Of a DNA stretch of 64,000 nucleotides, positions 10,421-22,760 are shown one piece after another (position 1 is the first letter of the stretch; every line of letters starts with the position of its first letter). The notes beneath the pieces are model-generated. The model worked only from the letters and a program-made list of their open reading frames with translations, searched no databases and was not told where the DNA came from. The stretch is taken from NCBI RefSeq assembly GCF_003590095.1, contig NC_039480.1, forward strand, positions 721,328 to 785,327, written 5' to 3'. The DNA is from Trichoplusia ni. Its lineage: Eukaryota > Arthropoda > Insecta > Lepidoptera > Noctuidae. The position numbers and the translations under genes are program-made.

Positions 10421-13400
10421 CTAATATTGTTTTTTTGACTGTAGTTTTGACATTGAGATTTGGGAGTTTCGGTCGTGATTACATATTTGTATTTTTTTGG
10501 TACTGCCGTATCAAGAAAAAAAGATACTTTTTATGCTTTTGTTTTGCTTTTAGAATGGGTGTTCTAACTTTAGTATCTGAAACAAACGTAGCATAGACTA
10601 AGCCCTAAACTTATTCTGTAAATATACTTATTTAAGGTACAGATAATTATAGAATCTAAATTAAATTTTCAAACAACCTTGTTTTTTTTTTAATTTTGCT
10701 GCGTAGGTATTCTTTGTTTTCGGCCATGTACCTTGTTTACAACTTTAAAAAAAGAACACAATAGGTTTGTGTTACACTTCACGAATTATGAGTGATTATA
10801 TAAATCCAGTGTTTGTTACACAATAAACACCTATTGTTATAACAAAACCGCTTTATTTCGCGAATTACTTATGCGTTTACGAAACCGTGAAATTTTAAAT
10901 CTTCAAACGTTTCGAATATGCATTAACTTTGCGTTTATAAACGTAATTACTTTACTTTCGCGTTTACGTAACGTTATTTTGTCTAGTTGAATAGATTTGT
11001 GGAGTGAGGCTGCGTTAAGATTATAAACGCGTATCTTGAATTCGGTATGACGTTTGTCCTTCAATGTAGATGAAGAAATTTTGGAGGAAATCCTGAGGTA
11101 GATGCAAATTATAAGGAAATTATATTTAAACACAAGTTTTCAATACGACTGTGAACGAATATTTGTAATCCTACACTGTATTGTTAAAACTTTAACAGCA
11201 CTCAGATATGATGTAAAACTTTAAGAATGAATATGAATAACTTGCTTACAACTTACTTAAGAACCTAAGCTTGCTTGCATATTTAAACTCGTAACTAAAT
11301 ATGTAACGTGCCCCGTAAACGCACCCATCGTAATAACCGCAATAATAACTTAACGGCGTCGCATACTTCGTGAATGCACGACGTTTGACCTGTAATGCGC
11401 ATGCGGCAAAATGGCTGACCGCTTCAATTAGAATAAATCATAATAATAAAATTTTAATAGGTCGCATTTATTGAAATGGTTTGCTTAAAGGTTAATAAAA
11501 TGTTTAATTATTAATTATAGTGAGCTAAACTGATTATAATTAGTAAGATAGGTATTAACAGAGCTATTAATTAAAAAAAATATCTTTAACAGTTATTCTT
11601 GTGTTCTTATTGGTAGTTATCTACTTATTTAATAATTTCGACTGCGTTTTCCTCTAAAACTTTAATACCCCCTTTGATTCATGCCATCTTTATTCTGAGT
11701 ATTTTGTCAATAAGTTAATGCCTTGAATTTAAATGTCCGATGTGTTTGACTCATCAGTTCTCAATAATGTTGCATGCAAAAATGTAACCAAATGTTCCGA
11801 CTAATCGCCTCTGTCGTCACTGCGTGAATATGTTTGTTAACCTTCTTAGTCATTTGAGTCCTTCGTAAACAAAAATATATTTAGAAGCCATTATTTAATA
11901 TTAATTTAAACCTGTTTCTTTAGACAACGCTATTGGAAATAATCAGTCACGAAAATTATTCACTGCGCCTTTAGTGCTTATAATAGTTTAATGTGTATGT
12001 AAATTGTCCATGAATAGTAAATATACGACTTGATGTAACACTCGGTGTTGACAACTTCAGTCGTAAAATCATTGAATAATTATAATACACCTTTCATATC
12101 CTGGCCGTATGTAAATTACGTGTGTACGCGCCTTAGCATAAAAAAGTCATTCTCAATTTTCGATCGTCAAGAAACATGGCGCCAAAATCGTCGGTGAACG
12201 GTCGCGCGTGCGACGTGCGTACCGCAGTAGGCCAATGGATTCCAGTGTGATTTCATTTGTCTACCCGAACGCACGGCGAAAATTGTTCAGGCATACCTTT
12301 GACAATCCCGAGTTCTCAATATTCATAACGGACCCACCATTGTTTCCCGCCTTTAGAGACGTCACGTATCCGGCGCCATCTTGAAAGGGACGTGCTGCTA
12401 CGCATCCAAAATTAGAAGAGCCTTTAACTATCACGATGTTAGAATATCTGCAAACTACGCGTAACGCTTAGAGGTCTATTTAAAATGGTGCTTTTTATGA
12501 CACAAAGAAAATTATGAATGTACGTTGCTGTGCATTGAAATCGGCTACCAGTGAGGTGGCTGCGGCGTCGTACATTTTAATTTATTTTTCTGAACTATGA
12601 AATATGTGTGCCGCGAACGCGTCGGAATGTGACTAGTGTCAACCTCTTTGGGTCACAGGAAATTCGGTTGTAAATAATAAGAAGCTTTATTAAGATTAAA
12701 CTCTTAAAGCTACCCCAGTTAATATGATTTACGAGCGAGTCAAACGTCCGTCGAGCGGTTAAAGTGTTTTTAAACATAAATAAATTCTCAACAATGATTA
12801 ACCGCTACGATAAGGACATAAAAACTGCGACCTCGTAAAAAAACTTGTTTAACGATGTGTTATTTTAATTTTTTATAAGTCCATTTACCTTTCAGCTTGG
12901 TCAACTGGTCACCCTATTGTGGGTTATATGGGCAATTTGCCGGTCGGCTCCGATGGGCGACCGCGACATAAGTAGGGCTTGTAACGCACGGTACACTGGT
13001 TTAATATGTGACCTGATATTTTGCTTTCCGCCCTTTTCACTCGGTTAACATCATTTATGTCGAACAACGAATTTCCAATACTTCCCGCTATATACCTACT
13101 TGAACCGGATTAACAAGAAACAAACAGTGCATACACATAGTTAATTAATAAAATTATCACAGTAATATCCTACCAATTTCTTTATTTTCATACAATACAC
13201 AACGTATTTATAAATAGTATAATTTAGCCATAACATAGCGTATTCGTCATACGACCTAATATGTTATGCTAATATTATTCTAAATGGCTTTTTTATATTT
13301 TATTTGGTGAATCATTCTATAGATATATGTTGACTGAAATAGTAAAAAATCTGTAGGTACCAAATATATGCCCAAGCGCATAAAAAGTATTCTTAATATG

Positions 13401-13777
13401 AAACTAAATATAGTAAAACAGAGCATTCTCATATGACATATCCAATATGGTGATGAAGGACCCTTGTCCTTTATTAATCCAGATTTTATTTTAATTCCTG
13501 TGTTCTGTTGTTTTTGCATAGAACATGTCACAACCTGTAATGAGTCTCAGTTGACGCAGGAGATTAATTACAGTCTGGATTCATGTTAAAGATGATACTA
13601 GAAAGAAACGAGTCAAGCTGTGATGATGACTGGTCGTAATGTAGGCCTTGGGGACTTATCAGTTTCGTCAGCATTCATTGACCGATTTTTTGGAAACGAA
13701 ATTTAATTTATGTAGACCAAGATCTGGTGAACCTGGGCTCGTTCCTCTTCTGAATGGGACAAACCTTGATGATTAAC
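10421..13777. other. non-coding stretch with two GC motif islands
   Basis: Near 11396-11406 is TGCGCATGCGG, an NRF1-like site without a strict right half. Bases 12170-12390 hold ATGGCGCCAAAA, a cgcgcgtgcgacgtgcg run, GACGTCAC and CGGCGCCATCTTG. Bases 11420-11620 are very AT-rich with many TAAT cores. No gene recognised. Confidence 0.45.
12170..12390. promoter_or_regulatory. motif-dense island (GGCGCC, GACGTCAC)
   Basis: Within about 220 bp lie ATGGCGCCAAAA (12176-12187, E2F-like), a CpG-rich block at about 12201-12220, GACGTCAC (12358-12365, CRE-like) and CGGCGCCATCTTG (12370-12382, with a Pho/YY1-type GCCAT core). The density of CpG motifs is well above the flanks. Factor names are by resemblance. 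Confidence 0.3.
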
Positions 13778-13822
13778 AGTGGTTTAATTATTATCTTTAA
13801 CGAAGATAATAATTAAACCACT
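13778..13822. repeat. perfect 20-bp inverted repeat, 5-nt loop
   Basis: agtggtttaattattatctt (13778-13797) is followed by taacg and its exact reverse complement (13803-13822). No mismatch and no flanking duplication was seen. This is a young snap-back structure. Confidence 0.9.
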
Positions 13823-15396
13823 TTTTTATCTATATCTCCGCATTACAATCCATTTAGTACGGTAGTAACGGTCCCAATTTATTTTTGCAGAGATTTTACT
13901 TAAAGGTTTAAAAGCTCCCTCATCGTTAACTTTTGCAATAAAGATTCTTATTATTTTGAGGTGATAAATCATGGTCACAATAACGAGTGTTGTGAGGCGC
14001 CAACTATAAGTTATTGAATATAAATAAAAGATGCCTGCGTAAATGAGATTCATGAACCTTTTATGAGGACTCGATTTCTGGAACTTAATGTAAGAACGGT
14101 GTATACTATTTTTCTGGGATTTTAATGAGTAATATCTGTCTCATCGAAAAAAGAAGGTCATTGGTTACAAGACTCCTTTATATTTATATTCATCTCTCTT
14201 ATGTTATAAAGAGTTTTTAAGGCTTCTGAAATTTGTGAAGACAAGTGTTCGTCTTTACAGAAGGGGTGATTGGTTAACTATCCTTCTTGAACGAAAAACG
14301 TCATCAAGCCCAAAAAAACAGCCCTGGACCTGCCTTTGCATCTTTTTTAGACTATTTCATGTTCTGAAAAGGCTTACTTTCGGAACTTTTTTTTGGAAGG
14401 GCAGGGGAATCTTCTGTGATACCCATCTTCTAGAGGCAGAAACAGTTAGGATCATCTCTTACTGACTACGCGTTTTGATTTCGGTGCATGACCATGCGAT
14501 TCTTCATCCACAACACTCCGGCTAGCTGCACAATTCTGTTAAAACAAAAATATTTCTTCTAATTCATTACTAAGCAGTCTGTCCCTCCATCTTTGACATT
14601 GCGTAAACGATGGCTTATCAGGTAACCTCCGGAACCAGTCTGGCTCTCTCGTTCTTCATCAAACACCGATACATAACCAAGTTACATAAGTATTCAAACA
14701 TTTTCTATATGCTGTCGCACATGCCACTAGAAAGTGCTGTGTCGCAACACACGTACTTTGACAGGCGTAACTGCTCATAAATATGTTATATAAAGAAATT
14801 AAAGTTTATAGAATATTGTTTATGTTTTATTATTACTATTAATTGTTTTATTTTATTGCCGTTTAAAGAAAAACCCTTGAAGCAAAGCTGGTTGTGTTAA
14901 TAAATGATTTCGTGTAAATAAATGGTTGCGAATAGTTTCCGGTAACAGAAAAAGACTATCGATTAACGCTAGTTTGTCTCTGTTATTGAAAATGATGGTC
15001 ATTAAATTGTAACTATTGTGTTCGAGTATCTATATATTTTTATGTAACAAATCATAGCGGATCTATCACTGTAACAAATGGCAACTAAACCTAGTGCGCA
15101 CACGTCGCTCAGGTATCACTTAACTTGGTCTCACAAAAGCTTTTTCTAATTCAATTGAAGTTCTAACTCGTCTGCTCCTAATGTATTCCGTTAGGCTAGT
15201 CTGCCAACACTTTGCGCCAATCAGGATGCTCGCTGGACCCTCAGCGGATGCCTTACCAGATGCGGCCTTTCCTCGGACCGTGATAAAAACTGCCTCAAAC
15301 GCATTTCATTTTCTCTTAGAACCCGTTGAACCCTAGAAACGCACGAAATGCGGCGCAGCAACAATTTGTTGCGTGCGGTGGAGGGGGGCAAAAAGC

Positions 15397-15408
15397 TGCG
15401 CGCGCGCA
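15397..15408. promoter_or_regulatory. NRF1/Ewg-like GC palindrome
   Basis: TGCGCGCGCGCA sits in a GC-rich patch that also has a purine run (gtggaggggggc) and a further GCGCA copy just downstream. Confidence 0.35.
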
Positions 15409-17778
15409 TTGCGCACAAGATGCCTGCCCATTAAAATTCCCGCCCGCGCACCGCTGTCTATTTAGAGAAATAATAGTTATCATAACGAACCTTTAACATA
15501 AGGACAAATGCGAAAAAATAAAGGGCCTGTGTGTACTAGCCGCGGGAAGTGATTCTCATTTGTTAGGCTGTGATTTAATCGCAGAATTCCTATCTCACTT
15601 TGCGACACAACTTTACAAACTATCAGGCATTAACCAGGCTTAACTTATATGGATTTTTATTGTTCTATTAATAAATTACACGTGATCATTTACTAATAAC
15701 AAACTTCATCTGAAGCCGCTTAATTTTTTGATACAATCTTAACGACACACGGAGATTTAGTGGGTGAGAAACCTCCTGGTCTATTATTATAGAGTAATCA
15801 TCGTTACCCCACGGAATGGGGCATAATGAAAGGGCCTTACCGTCACACCTACTCAAACAGTCCCACGGTAAATTTACAAGGAATTTTTGGGTCAAAACTG
15901 TTATTATTGGCCCTTATCGCCATAGATCTGGTATTCGGAATTTGAACACATGTTTTTTTTTGTTAACTAGCTGGTGATTTGTAAGGTAATTAAAAAGCAA
16001 TAACTTAACCGCAAAAAGGAAGAGGAAGCGGAGTGAAAATGAGCGTCTTAATTTTATAATGGCTACCTTTGTTTTTTAAGTTAAGTGTAATTAGTAACAA
16101 AATATGTCTGGAGAGTTAAACGGATACAAAATATCATCACGAAACCTACACAGCTGAACCAGAGATATAAGGTTCTATCGAAAATCCTGGTTACAACGAA
16201 AACTAAACATATTTTAGAATTTTTGTCATTGGAGTTTTCTTGCTTCCCCTTAAAACTAAAAAAGGAACAAACTTACATATTCTGAATGACAACACCACCA
16301 AACCGAAGGATATTTATAAACGTGGGTCAACAAAATAAACCTCGAAGGTTCAAGGTTCCATTTGTTATCGGCCTAAAGAATGCAAAACGAAAAAGAAAAT
16401 ATTTTTGCCAAAATCGATCGGAACCTGTTCAGCTCCAAAAGATTAACCATCGGGAAGACGACGTGCCAAATAAAATACACAATTTTTCAACCTTACAAAG
16501 CATAAATTATCAAATTTTTGTTATCGTAACGAATAAGTCCCAACGCATTTGTCAGTCTCGAGCATCGTTATTTTATCGCAAGACATTACTTTTGTAACAT
16601 ATCATTGGTGTAATAATGCATTGCGATTTGCTTTTTTTGGGATCGGTCCAAGCTGAGGGGTCTTTCATACTGCCTTTCAGCCCTCTTCCGTTCATAATAA
16701 TCGTAATCCTTACGTAATTTTTGTTTCACCAAGGTATTCCACTATTAGTTCTTCTTTAAGTTTGACTTTCATAAATACTTTTTAATTTTTTAGCTTGCTT
16801 ACTTCATCTCATTTGCATCCATTCAACATTTCCACTTACCTAAATCATTCTCCTAGTTTATTATCTAGCTCCCATCGTATTAGACTTTCGACTAGCTGTC
16901 GGCTAGTCTAACAAGTGTGCGCAAATCATCAGTATTGATAATTAAGTCATTGTAAATTTCAAAACAGGTATCTATCGTAATGTTAGCTATAAGTGATGTC
17001 CCACATTCGAACACACCAAGTAGGTTTACAACTTGTACATGTTTAATACTCAGTCGTTAAACTTTAGAAATAAATTAAATTAGATTTATCATTAATATCG
17101 AATCAATTAAACGTGCTGTTTTTGAAAAGAGAGAGCATTTTTTGTATTTACGAATAGAAATTTCGCGTGTAGACGAAAACTTTCGATTCATAGTTAGCTA
17201 AATCGTTCAATTAAGAGATTTCGCGATAAAAATTGCGATAACTCGATTTCTGAGTATCAAAGAGAAATTAATAAAGCCTGTTCATTTAGAATCGGTTATC
17301 GAGTGTTGTTAAACTTAGCCTTGAAATTCCGCAAGTTCAAGATCAAAATTTACTGCGTTGTTGACCTTGTTCTCTTCGTATTTGCAGTTTTATGAGTCAC
17401 CGGCAAGGACAATTTTGTAGCGTGCCCGTCACATATACCTACATCTACACACCAGGTGGATGCCAACTAGAACCTATATACGGCTATTTCTTCACAGAGT
17501 TATCGCCTCTTTATTTTCAAACAATAGACAATTACAAATCGTATTTAATGACCGACGGTGGATGGTACAAGAAACGAATTGTCAATACAATGAGCGACCA
17601 TTGTATCTTGACACTTTCGTCAGTTAATTTCTTTAATGTGACAGGTGTCATGTTATTGTGGTTCTGTCGATAATTTTCTTTATAGAAAGTGACTAGTTCC
17701 CAGCGTTGGATGGAAAGCTTGTATGGAAAACGTATTTCACTTAGTGAAAATGTGTGGTAGTCATTGTTAGCGATGGCT

Positions 17779-17788
17779 GTGACGTCAC
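17779..17788. promoter_or_regulatory. CRE palindrome
   Basis: GTGACGTCAC contains a complete CREB/ATF site and is followed at once by a CpG-rich gaggcggcgcacg, the same neighbourhood type as at 9896. Confidence 0.4.
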
Positions 17789-18132
17789 GAGGCGGCGCAC
17801 GATTTTCTTTACTAGCTTCGTTTTGGTAGAAGAACTGACGTTATTTACCATGAATAGTAAAATTAAGGTTTTAACTTTATTTAATAGCACCTACACAATT
17901 GCAGGTGCTGTAAATTGCAATATATTCTTAGCAAAGTGGTAAATAAGTGATGGAATTTACAATTTCTGATTATTCCGTTTAAATAGTTTCCATACAATAA
18001 AATCAAAAGCGATCTACATTTAATTGAGTCGTCGTATTCAGGTCACGCATATGTCTCGTACCAATTGTTCTGCTAGCCAAAACCTTTATTGTATTTAAAT
18101 ATGATGTTACAATATCTTAAAATAGCGGTGGT

Positions 18133-18144
18133 TGCGCGGGCGCA
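18133..18144. promoter_or_regulatory. NRF1/Ewg-like GC palindrome
   Basis: TGCGCGGGCGCA lies at the start of an approximately 80-bp CpG-rich island (18121-18200) followed by further cgcgtcgcgc sequence. Confidence 0.4.
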
Positions 18145-18550
18145 CGTCGCCGCGTCGCGCAGTGGGCGTGACAATTTATCGGCGGTAATGGCGAAAGTGT
18201 CGCGGCGGCCCCTTTGATCCAACCCCACTAATGCTGATTAATTACTCGCGATCCAGAGAAATTCTAATTTATATGGTGTGCTTGTACTGTTTTAGAAATT
18301 GTTGAGTAGGCGAAGCTGGTTGGCTCGTATCTAAGTGGAAGTATTGACTTTATAATAAGATACTTAGACACAAACACTTTACTTATTGTTACCTGATTAG
18401 AAACGATGTATTTTCTCGTCTATTAAGGTTTTCTCTCTTTTAGTGATGAAAGCTTTGAGATGAAATCGTACATATTACCTGTATCTAAAATCACGTAAGT
18501 ATCGAGCCTTGGTATATAAGAAAATAGTACTTTACTTATTTATCTATACT

Positions 18551-18799
18551 TCTATACTAATATATAAAGCTGAAGAGTTTGTTTGTTTGAACGCGCTAAT
18601 CTCAGGAACTACTGCTCCAAATTGAAAAATTATTTTTGTGTTGAATAGACCATTCATCGAGGAAGGCGTTAGGCTATGAACCATCACGCTACGACTAATA
18701 GGAGCGAAGATACAATGGAAAATGTGAAAAAACCAGGGCAGGTATAAATCATAACTCATATCTTCTACCCACGGGGACGAAGTCGCGGGCAACAGCTAG
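18551..18799 (+). mobile_element. Lep1-type non-autonomous Helitron, copy 1
   Basis: It begins TCTATACTAATATATAAAGC and ends in a GC-rich hairpin (GGGGACGAAGTCGCGGGC) followed by AACAGCTAG and a T, the Helitron CTAG|T terminus. It has no coding capacity. The same sequence occurs reversed at 27526-27790 and forward at 50015-50266, so the boundaries are supported by comparison within the window. The open frame on its minus strand is a by-product of the repeat. Confidence 0.8.
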
Positions 18800-19445
18800 T
18801 AAGTGATATTTCTAAAATCCTGAGTTTACATGAATCAAGTGCGAATAGTCACAAGTCATTTTGTCTCACGTAACGAGTAAATTTATCGAAGCTAACGATT
18901 ATTAAAGTCTGACATGTCTACAGGGGTTGGGATTCTTCTCTTTCGCATGTTTCTTATACTAATTTGTTAGGTCTTCTCAGCTATAAAAAGAAACTGGAAT
19001 CTACAATTAAAGAACAATTAACCCCTATTGTTAAAATTAAACGCTTTTAAAACGAAATTTTACCTAGTTCCACATCAATACTGTTCTAGGAAACTCGTCG
19101 GCAACATTTCAATAGGAGTAAATTATCTATTTGAGTTCTTGGAATAGTAAAATGTTGCATAAATAGATGTTCGTTAGTAATTGATCGCAGGTCGGCGGTC
19201 CGATTGATGTGCGCAACATGGACGACGGTACTAAATTTCACTAAATCTTGATCGGTGGCGACTACTGCGTCGTCTGTGCTGATGCAAATCTCCGTCCAGA
19301 TGCAACTGGGTATTTTCGAATCGATTTAGCTAGAGCAAATGTATTCATTTATATGAGGACTGTAAAGAAGTAAATTCAATTCAGAACATTTTCTTGTAAT
19401 CTTTTTGATCCTTAAACAATAAACAATAGATACAAGCATTTCTAT

Positions 19446-19525
19446 GATCCACGAATTCGTGTCCTGAGTCTTTGTGCATGCTTGAATGTTTGACAAAACC
19501 CCGCGATACAAGGATAAAAATCATT
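19446..19525 (+). mobile_element. SINE fragment, 3' part (family B)
   Basis: The run gatccacgaattcgtgtcct through ccccgcgatacaagg matches the post-head part of the SINE at 55957-56143 read on its own strand. The tRNA-like head is missing. Confidence 0.55.
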
Positions 19526-20229
19526 AGTGTGGATTATAAGAATATATTACGAGCGTATATATGTACGTACTGCTTGTCAACATCCTTTTTTGACTAAAAA
19601 TACGCATCATAAAACATAAAAGCTGATTATAAGCTTGAAGTAAATTTGAACATCACAGATGATCTTCAAGTTGAACAAATAATTTACTCTCAATACAAAC
19701 TTCAGTAAATAATTACTCAGTAGTTTATAATTATCTTAGTCTCGTACGTCCTCGCACACGCTGACGAACTCAAACCAAGTCAAGGTGAGATGTCAGCGCT
19801 TAAACAATCAATGCGATTGAGTAGATCACGCGAAACAAATTATATCGTGAGCGGGACAACTACGTTGATAATGTATCCACTTAGTTTATTGGTATTAGTT
19901 ATTATTCTCTCTCAAATGTCTTAAATAATGACGCTCCGTTGTCAGTGTATGGGAAAGAAGAGAAAGAACACACACGACGGGGAAAGGTTTCACTTTAGAA
20001 GTGATTTGTTCTATATTTCTCTAATTTACTTCTCTATTATTTAAATACGCAAACAAAGACTTATATCTTAAATAATTATTATTATTTTTAAACGTCAGGA
20101 ATACCCGATTGTTTACCAGATTTTTAAATTGATTTGCCTTTTGCGATCGAAGCATTTTAAAGGAAATTTTTATTGAGTTGCGTGCCGAATCCATGCGAAT
20201 GAAATTTTGGAACGACGCACTTATGTCAT

Positions 20230-20305
20230 TTAATTATGTAATATAGTACAAAAAGGTTTCCAAATTCCTGTTTTGGTCCCACTAGAAATAAACCCATTTT
20301 GATTT
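20230..20305 (+). mobile_element. possible LINE 3' tail
   Basis: An AATAAA followed by cccattttgattttg resembles the terminal segment of the element at 5800-5965. Upstream similarity is weak, so this may be a relic or chance. Confidence 0.25.
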
Positions 20306-22248
20306 TGAATGACTTCGTCAATTCACTGTTGACTGTACCATGTTCGTTATGTATCAAAATTATTTATATTAAACAGCCTTTACCATCAAGGTTAAAAGCA
20401 CTTGTTCACTATCATCTCAATATCGAAGGCTTTTTGAGAGTACACCACTTTCCTGTTGTATTCACACGTTTGGGTTCCATATGAGTGGTCTAAAGGAAAA
20501 TTTTACTAATAAACTGATCGACAATATTATATTTATGTGCAGATATTTTCTTTTAATTTTATTGGTAGGTAAATAGTTAAAGTAATAGAACAAATATATT
20601 TAAGATGTTATGAGCGTAAAGTAGTAAAAAGTACATTCTTCAATAAAATTGACCCTGATTAAGTTGAATGGGCCATTACAATGCGGCACATAGAAGACGC
20701 TGCTTTTAATTACTCGTACTAAACTTTAACAAATTCTATTTCGAAAATGCTGTAGATGTCGTTAAATACCAGCTTACAATTCGTCCCGGCTTCTTAGAAC
20801 CGAACAAATTGACTAAGGAGGTCACACTGAATGACTCATTAGTGTCAATACTATCAACAATAAGTAATTGCCAATTGTCGAGACGTACGGTAATCTTAGT
20901 GTAAATACAGGTAAAAAAAAACATCTGTCAGAACTTTCGGAGCGTTCGACATCTCAATCGGATCGCAGACGATATCTGCACTAAATGGTCTGTCATTAAG
21001 GCTGCGCAGGCGCCTCCCCGCGCGACTGTGACTCCACGATCTATAGTTGAGATGTACTGACGAACGTCGATAGCATCGATGTTGAAATTGGACGATTACT
21101 GGTTTGTAATGACACCTGCGTCGTGTCTGTTAACGTGCTCGTTTATGATGAATGATAATGTCTTCTTTGCCGTACATATTCTTCCTGATGTTTAACGAAA
21201 TTAAAATCAAAAGAAAGTTAAATAAAGACAAAACAATTAACTCATTTTTAAAGGGTTTCCTCGTAACTTTTGATAATGAATTGCTTACCGACTCGATATC
21301 GATGCACTTCGATGGAATTCGAACTCTACTCCTTTCGCGTTTAGGTTAATTTTCGTTCGGAGCCCGGGGTAAAGATAAGTCATTGGAAAGTGAAATGGGG
21401 GCGCACCTGACTTTGCTTTCTTTGCGTCTCGGTGTTCTTTTTGCTTCAGTGAGAGTGGTCTAGATTCGATAATTGTGTCGGTAGCGATTCCGTGACGAGT
21501 TCGGAACGCCCTCCCGGCACTAACCACGGGAAGTTGATTCATCGCAACAACACTTTCCAAAGGCTCACAATTTGCATTGCTAATTGAAATATTGGACTTA
21601 AAAATTCTCACAGTGTTCACAGCTAATGCAAATAATTAGAAATCCATTCATCTACTCAGCTCTCTATTAATCTATTCTTGAATGAATATGGATGGGTTTT
21701 TATCGATCAATGTCTACTAATTAATGCGAGTATGCTTCTTAATTTGTGCAGCGTCGCTTTTAGTCATTTAGAAACTGATGGCTAGTTCTAATGGGCATCA
21801 GCGAGTTTTTTACGACTTGTTTGCAAAATTATGGGCTTCGCTTTATCTTGTTACGTCCGCAACAGCATTGTAGTGTTCACTCCCCTGCTCGTGTTCCGTC
21901 GAACGAATTGAGTTTTTAACGGATACCCGTTGAATGTAAAAGTTGGCAATAATGAATGTGTTAATTCAGATGAATGTGTCTGGCTCCGGAGATACAAAAC
22001 AAGCTTCTACTTAATTATGAACTCTGTTATTTGTTTTCTCTGCTGTCTCTTTAGTAATTGCGTCTCTAATAACCTTATTAATTGATTCTGAAGGTAGATT
22101 TGCATAATTTAGATGGCCATTTTATTTATGAACAGATAAAACGCTGGTTTCTATTATTCCACTAACGAGTATTTATATCTGACAATGATAGAGCTGTTGG
22201 GGTCCTCGGGTTCTTATCGTGCACTGTTTGTTGAAAGTCGTGATTCTA

Positions 22249-22641
22249 TCAACGCTTTAGTTTCATTGTCACTGGTTTTTGTATCGAGACTCGTCTGATT
22301 TTGATGCGATAGAAAGTAACTTCACTTTTTTCTATTGTCGTTTTCATCTTTTGTAGTGTTTTATTTGCTTTGGACAGTGGTATTGATAATGTTCTCCGTT
22401 GTACTTCCTGTTCACGTTCGCGTTGCTGTTCATACAAGCTATCATACTTTCTCTGAGGATTGCCGTGTCTTGTATAGCTGAGAGATTGATGATTAATCAG
22501 TACTTGAGCTAGACTCGTGCGCAGACTCCGCGGCGCCCGGCGCAGCGCTATCGCGCATCGAGCTGCGCGCGCGCCGACGAAAGTGCAAGTCGCCCAGTTC
22601 TCACGACCCCCCTCCGCCGCGCCACTGCTCACGACCTCCAT
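22249..22641 (-). CDS. uncharacterised 130-codon ORF in CpG island
   Basis: The minus-strand frame starts with an ATG inside the window's strongest CpG-rich island and runs 130 codons to TGA. The N-terminal third is Ala/Arg/Gly-rich because of the GC island. The rest is charged and Gln-rich, with Glu-Arg-Glu-Gln-Glu and several Lys/Arg clusters, unlike the Phe/Leu/Cys-rich chance frames elsewhere. No domain, signal peptide or membrane segment was recognised. The start context is poor (T at -3, G at +4). The length alone is within chance expectation; the promoter-like setting and composition are the argument for it. It may also be a first exon that splices out at an internal GT. Confidence 0.25.
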   Translation of the reverse strand: MEVVSSGAAEGGRENWATCTFVGARAARCAIALRRAPRSLRTSLAQVLINHQSLSYTRHGNPQRKYDSLYEQQREREQEVQRRTLSIPLSKANKTLQKMKTTIEKSEVTFYRIKIRRVSIQKPVTMKLKR

Positions 22642-22760
22642 CTACCGACCGACTTGAGAAACTATCGATTATTGTAATTCGAATTATTTACACTTTCGGA
22701 AAGTAATCGTGGCCGCGCAATGCGCACATGCGCATGCGATCGCCCGCGATAATGAACGCC
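22500..22760. promoter_or_regulatory. CpG-rich promoter-like island
   Basis: The island holds dense CpG runs (22500-22640) and two overlapping NRF1-like sites (TGCGCACATGCGCA at 22721-22734 and TGCGCATGCGA at 22729-22739). A DRE-like ATCGATAG lies between them on the minus strand (about 22664-22671), about 25 bp upstream of the minus-strand ATG at 22641. No TATA box. This combination resembles TATA-less broad promoters. A plus-strand transcript is also possible. Confidence 0.4.

Larger units (their letters stand above)
13823..18550. other. non-coding stretch with GC islands
   Basis: Two GC-rich areas stand out. One is 15220-15450, with a palindrome at 15397. The other is 18121-18200, with a palindrome at 18133. 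A GTGACGTCAC palindrome lies at 17779-17788. A 93-codon frame at 17392-17670 begins just after an acceptor-like tttgcag, but it fits no neighbouring exon phase and was not recognised. No RNA gene or repeat family seen. Confidence 0.45.
18800..22248. other. AT-rich non-coding stretch
   Basis: It contains a SINE fragment (19446), a possible LINE tail (20230) and one GC palindrome relative, TGCGCAGGCGCC (21003-21014). A 111-codon minus frame (21620-21285) has elevated GC in its middle and an acceptor-like ttcaattag upstream of its core, but it is within chance length and was not recognised. Confidence 0.45.

Noticed and set aside
11420..11620. Cluster of TAAT cores as a homeodomain enhancer
   Set aside because: The sequence is so AT-rich that many TAAT cores are expected by chance.
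17387..17670. 93-codon frame after an acceptor-like tttgcag
   Set aside because: Its possible donor (cag|gtggat) leaves a phase that does not join exon B. No other support.
21285..21620. 111-codon minus-strand frame with GC-richer core
   Set aside because: Considered as an exon (acceptor-like ttcaattag, donor-like cag|gtgcgc), but the length is expected by chance and the peptide was not recognised.
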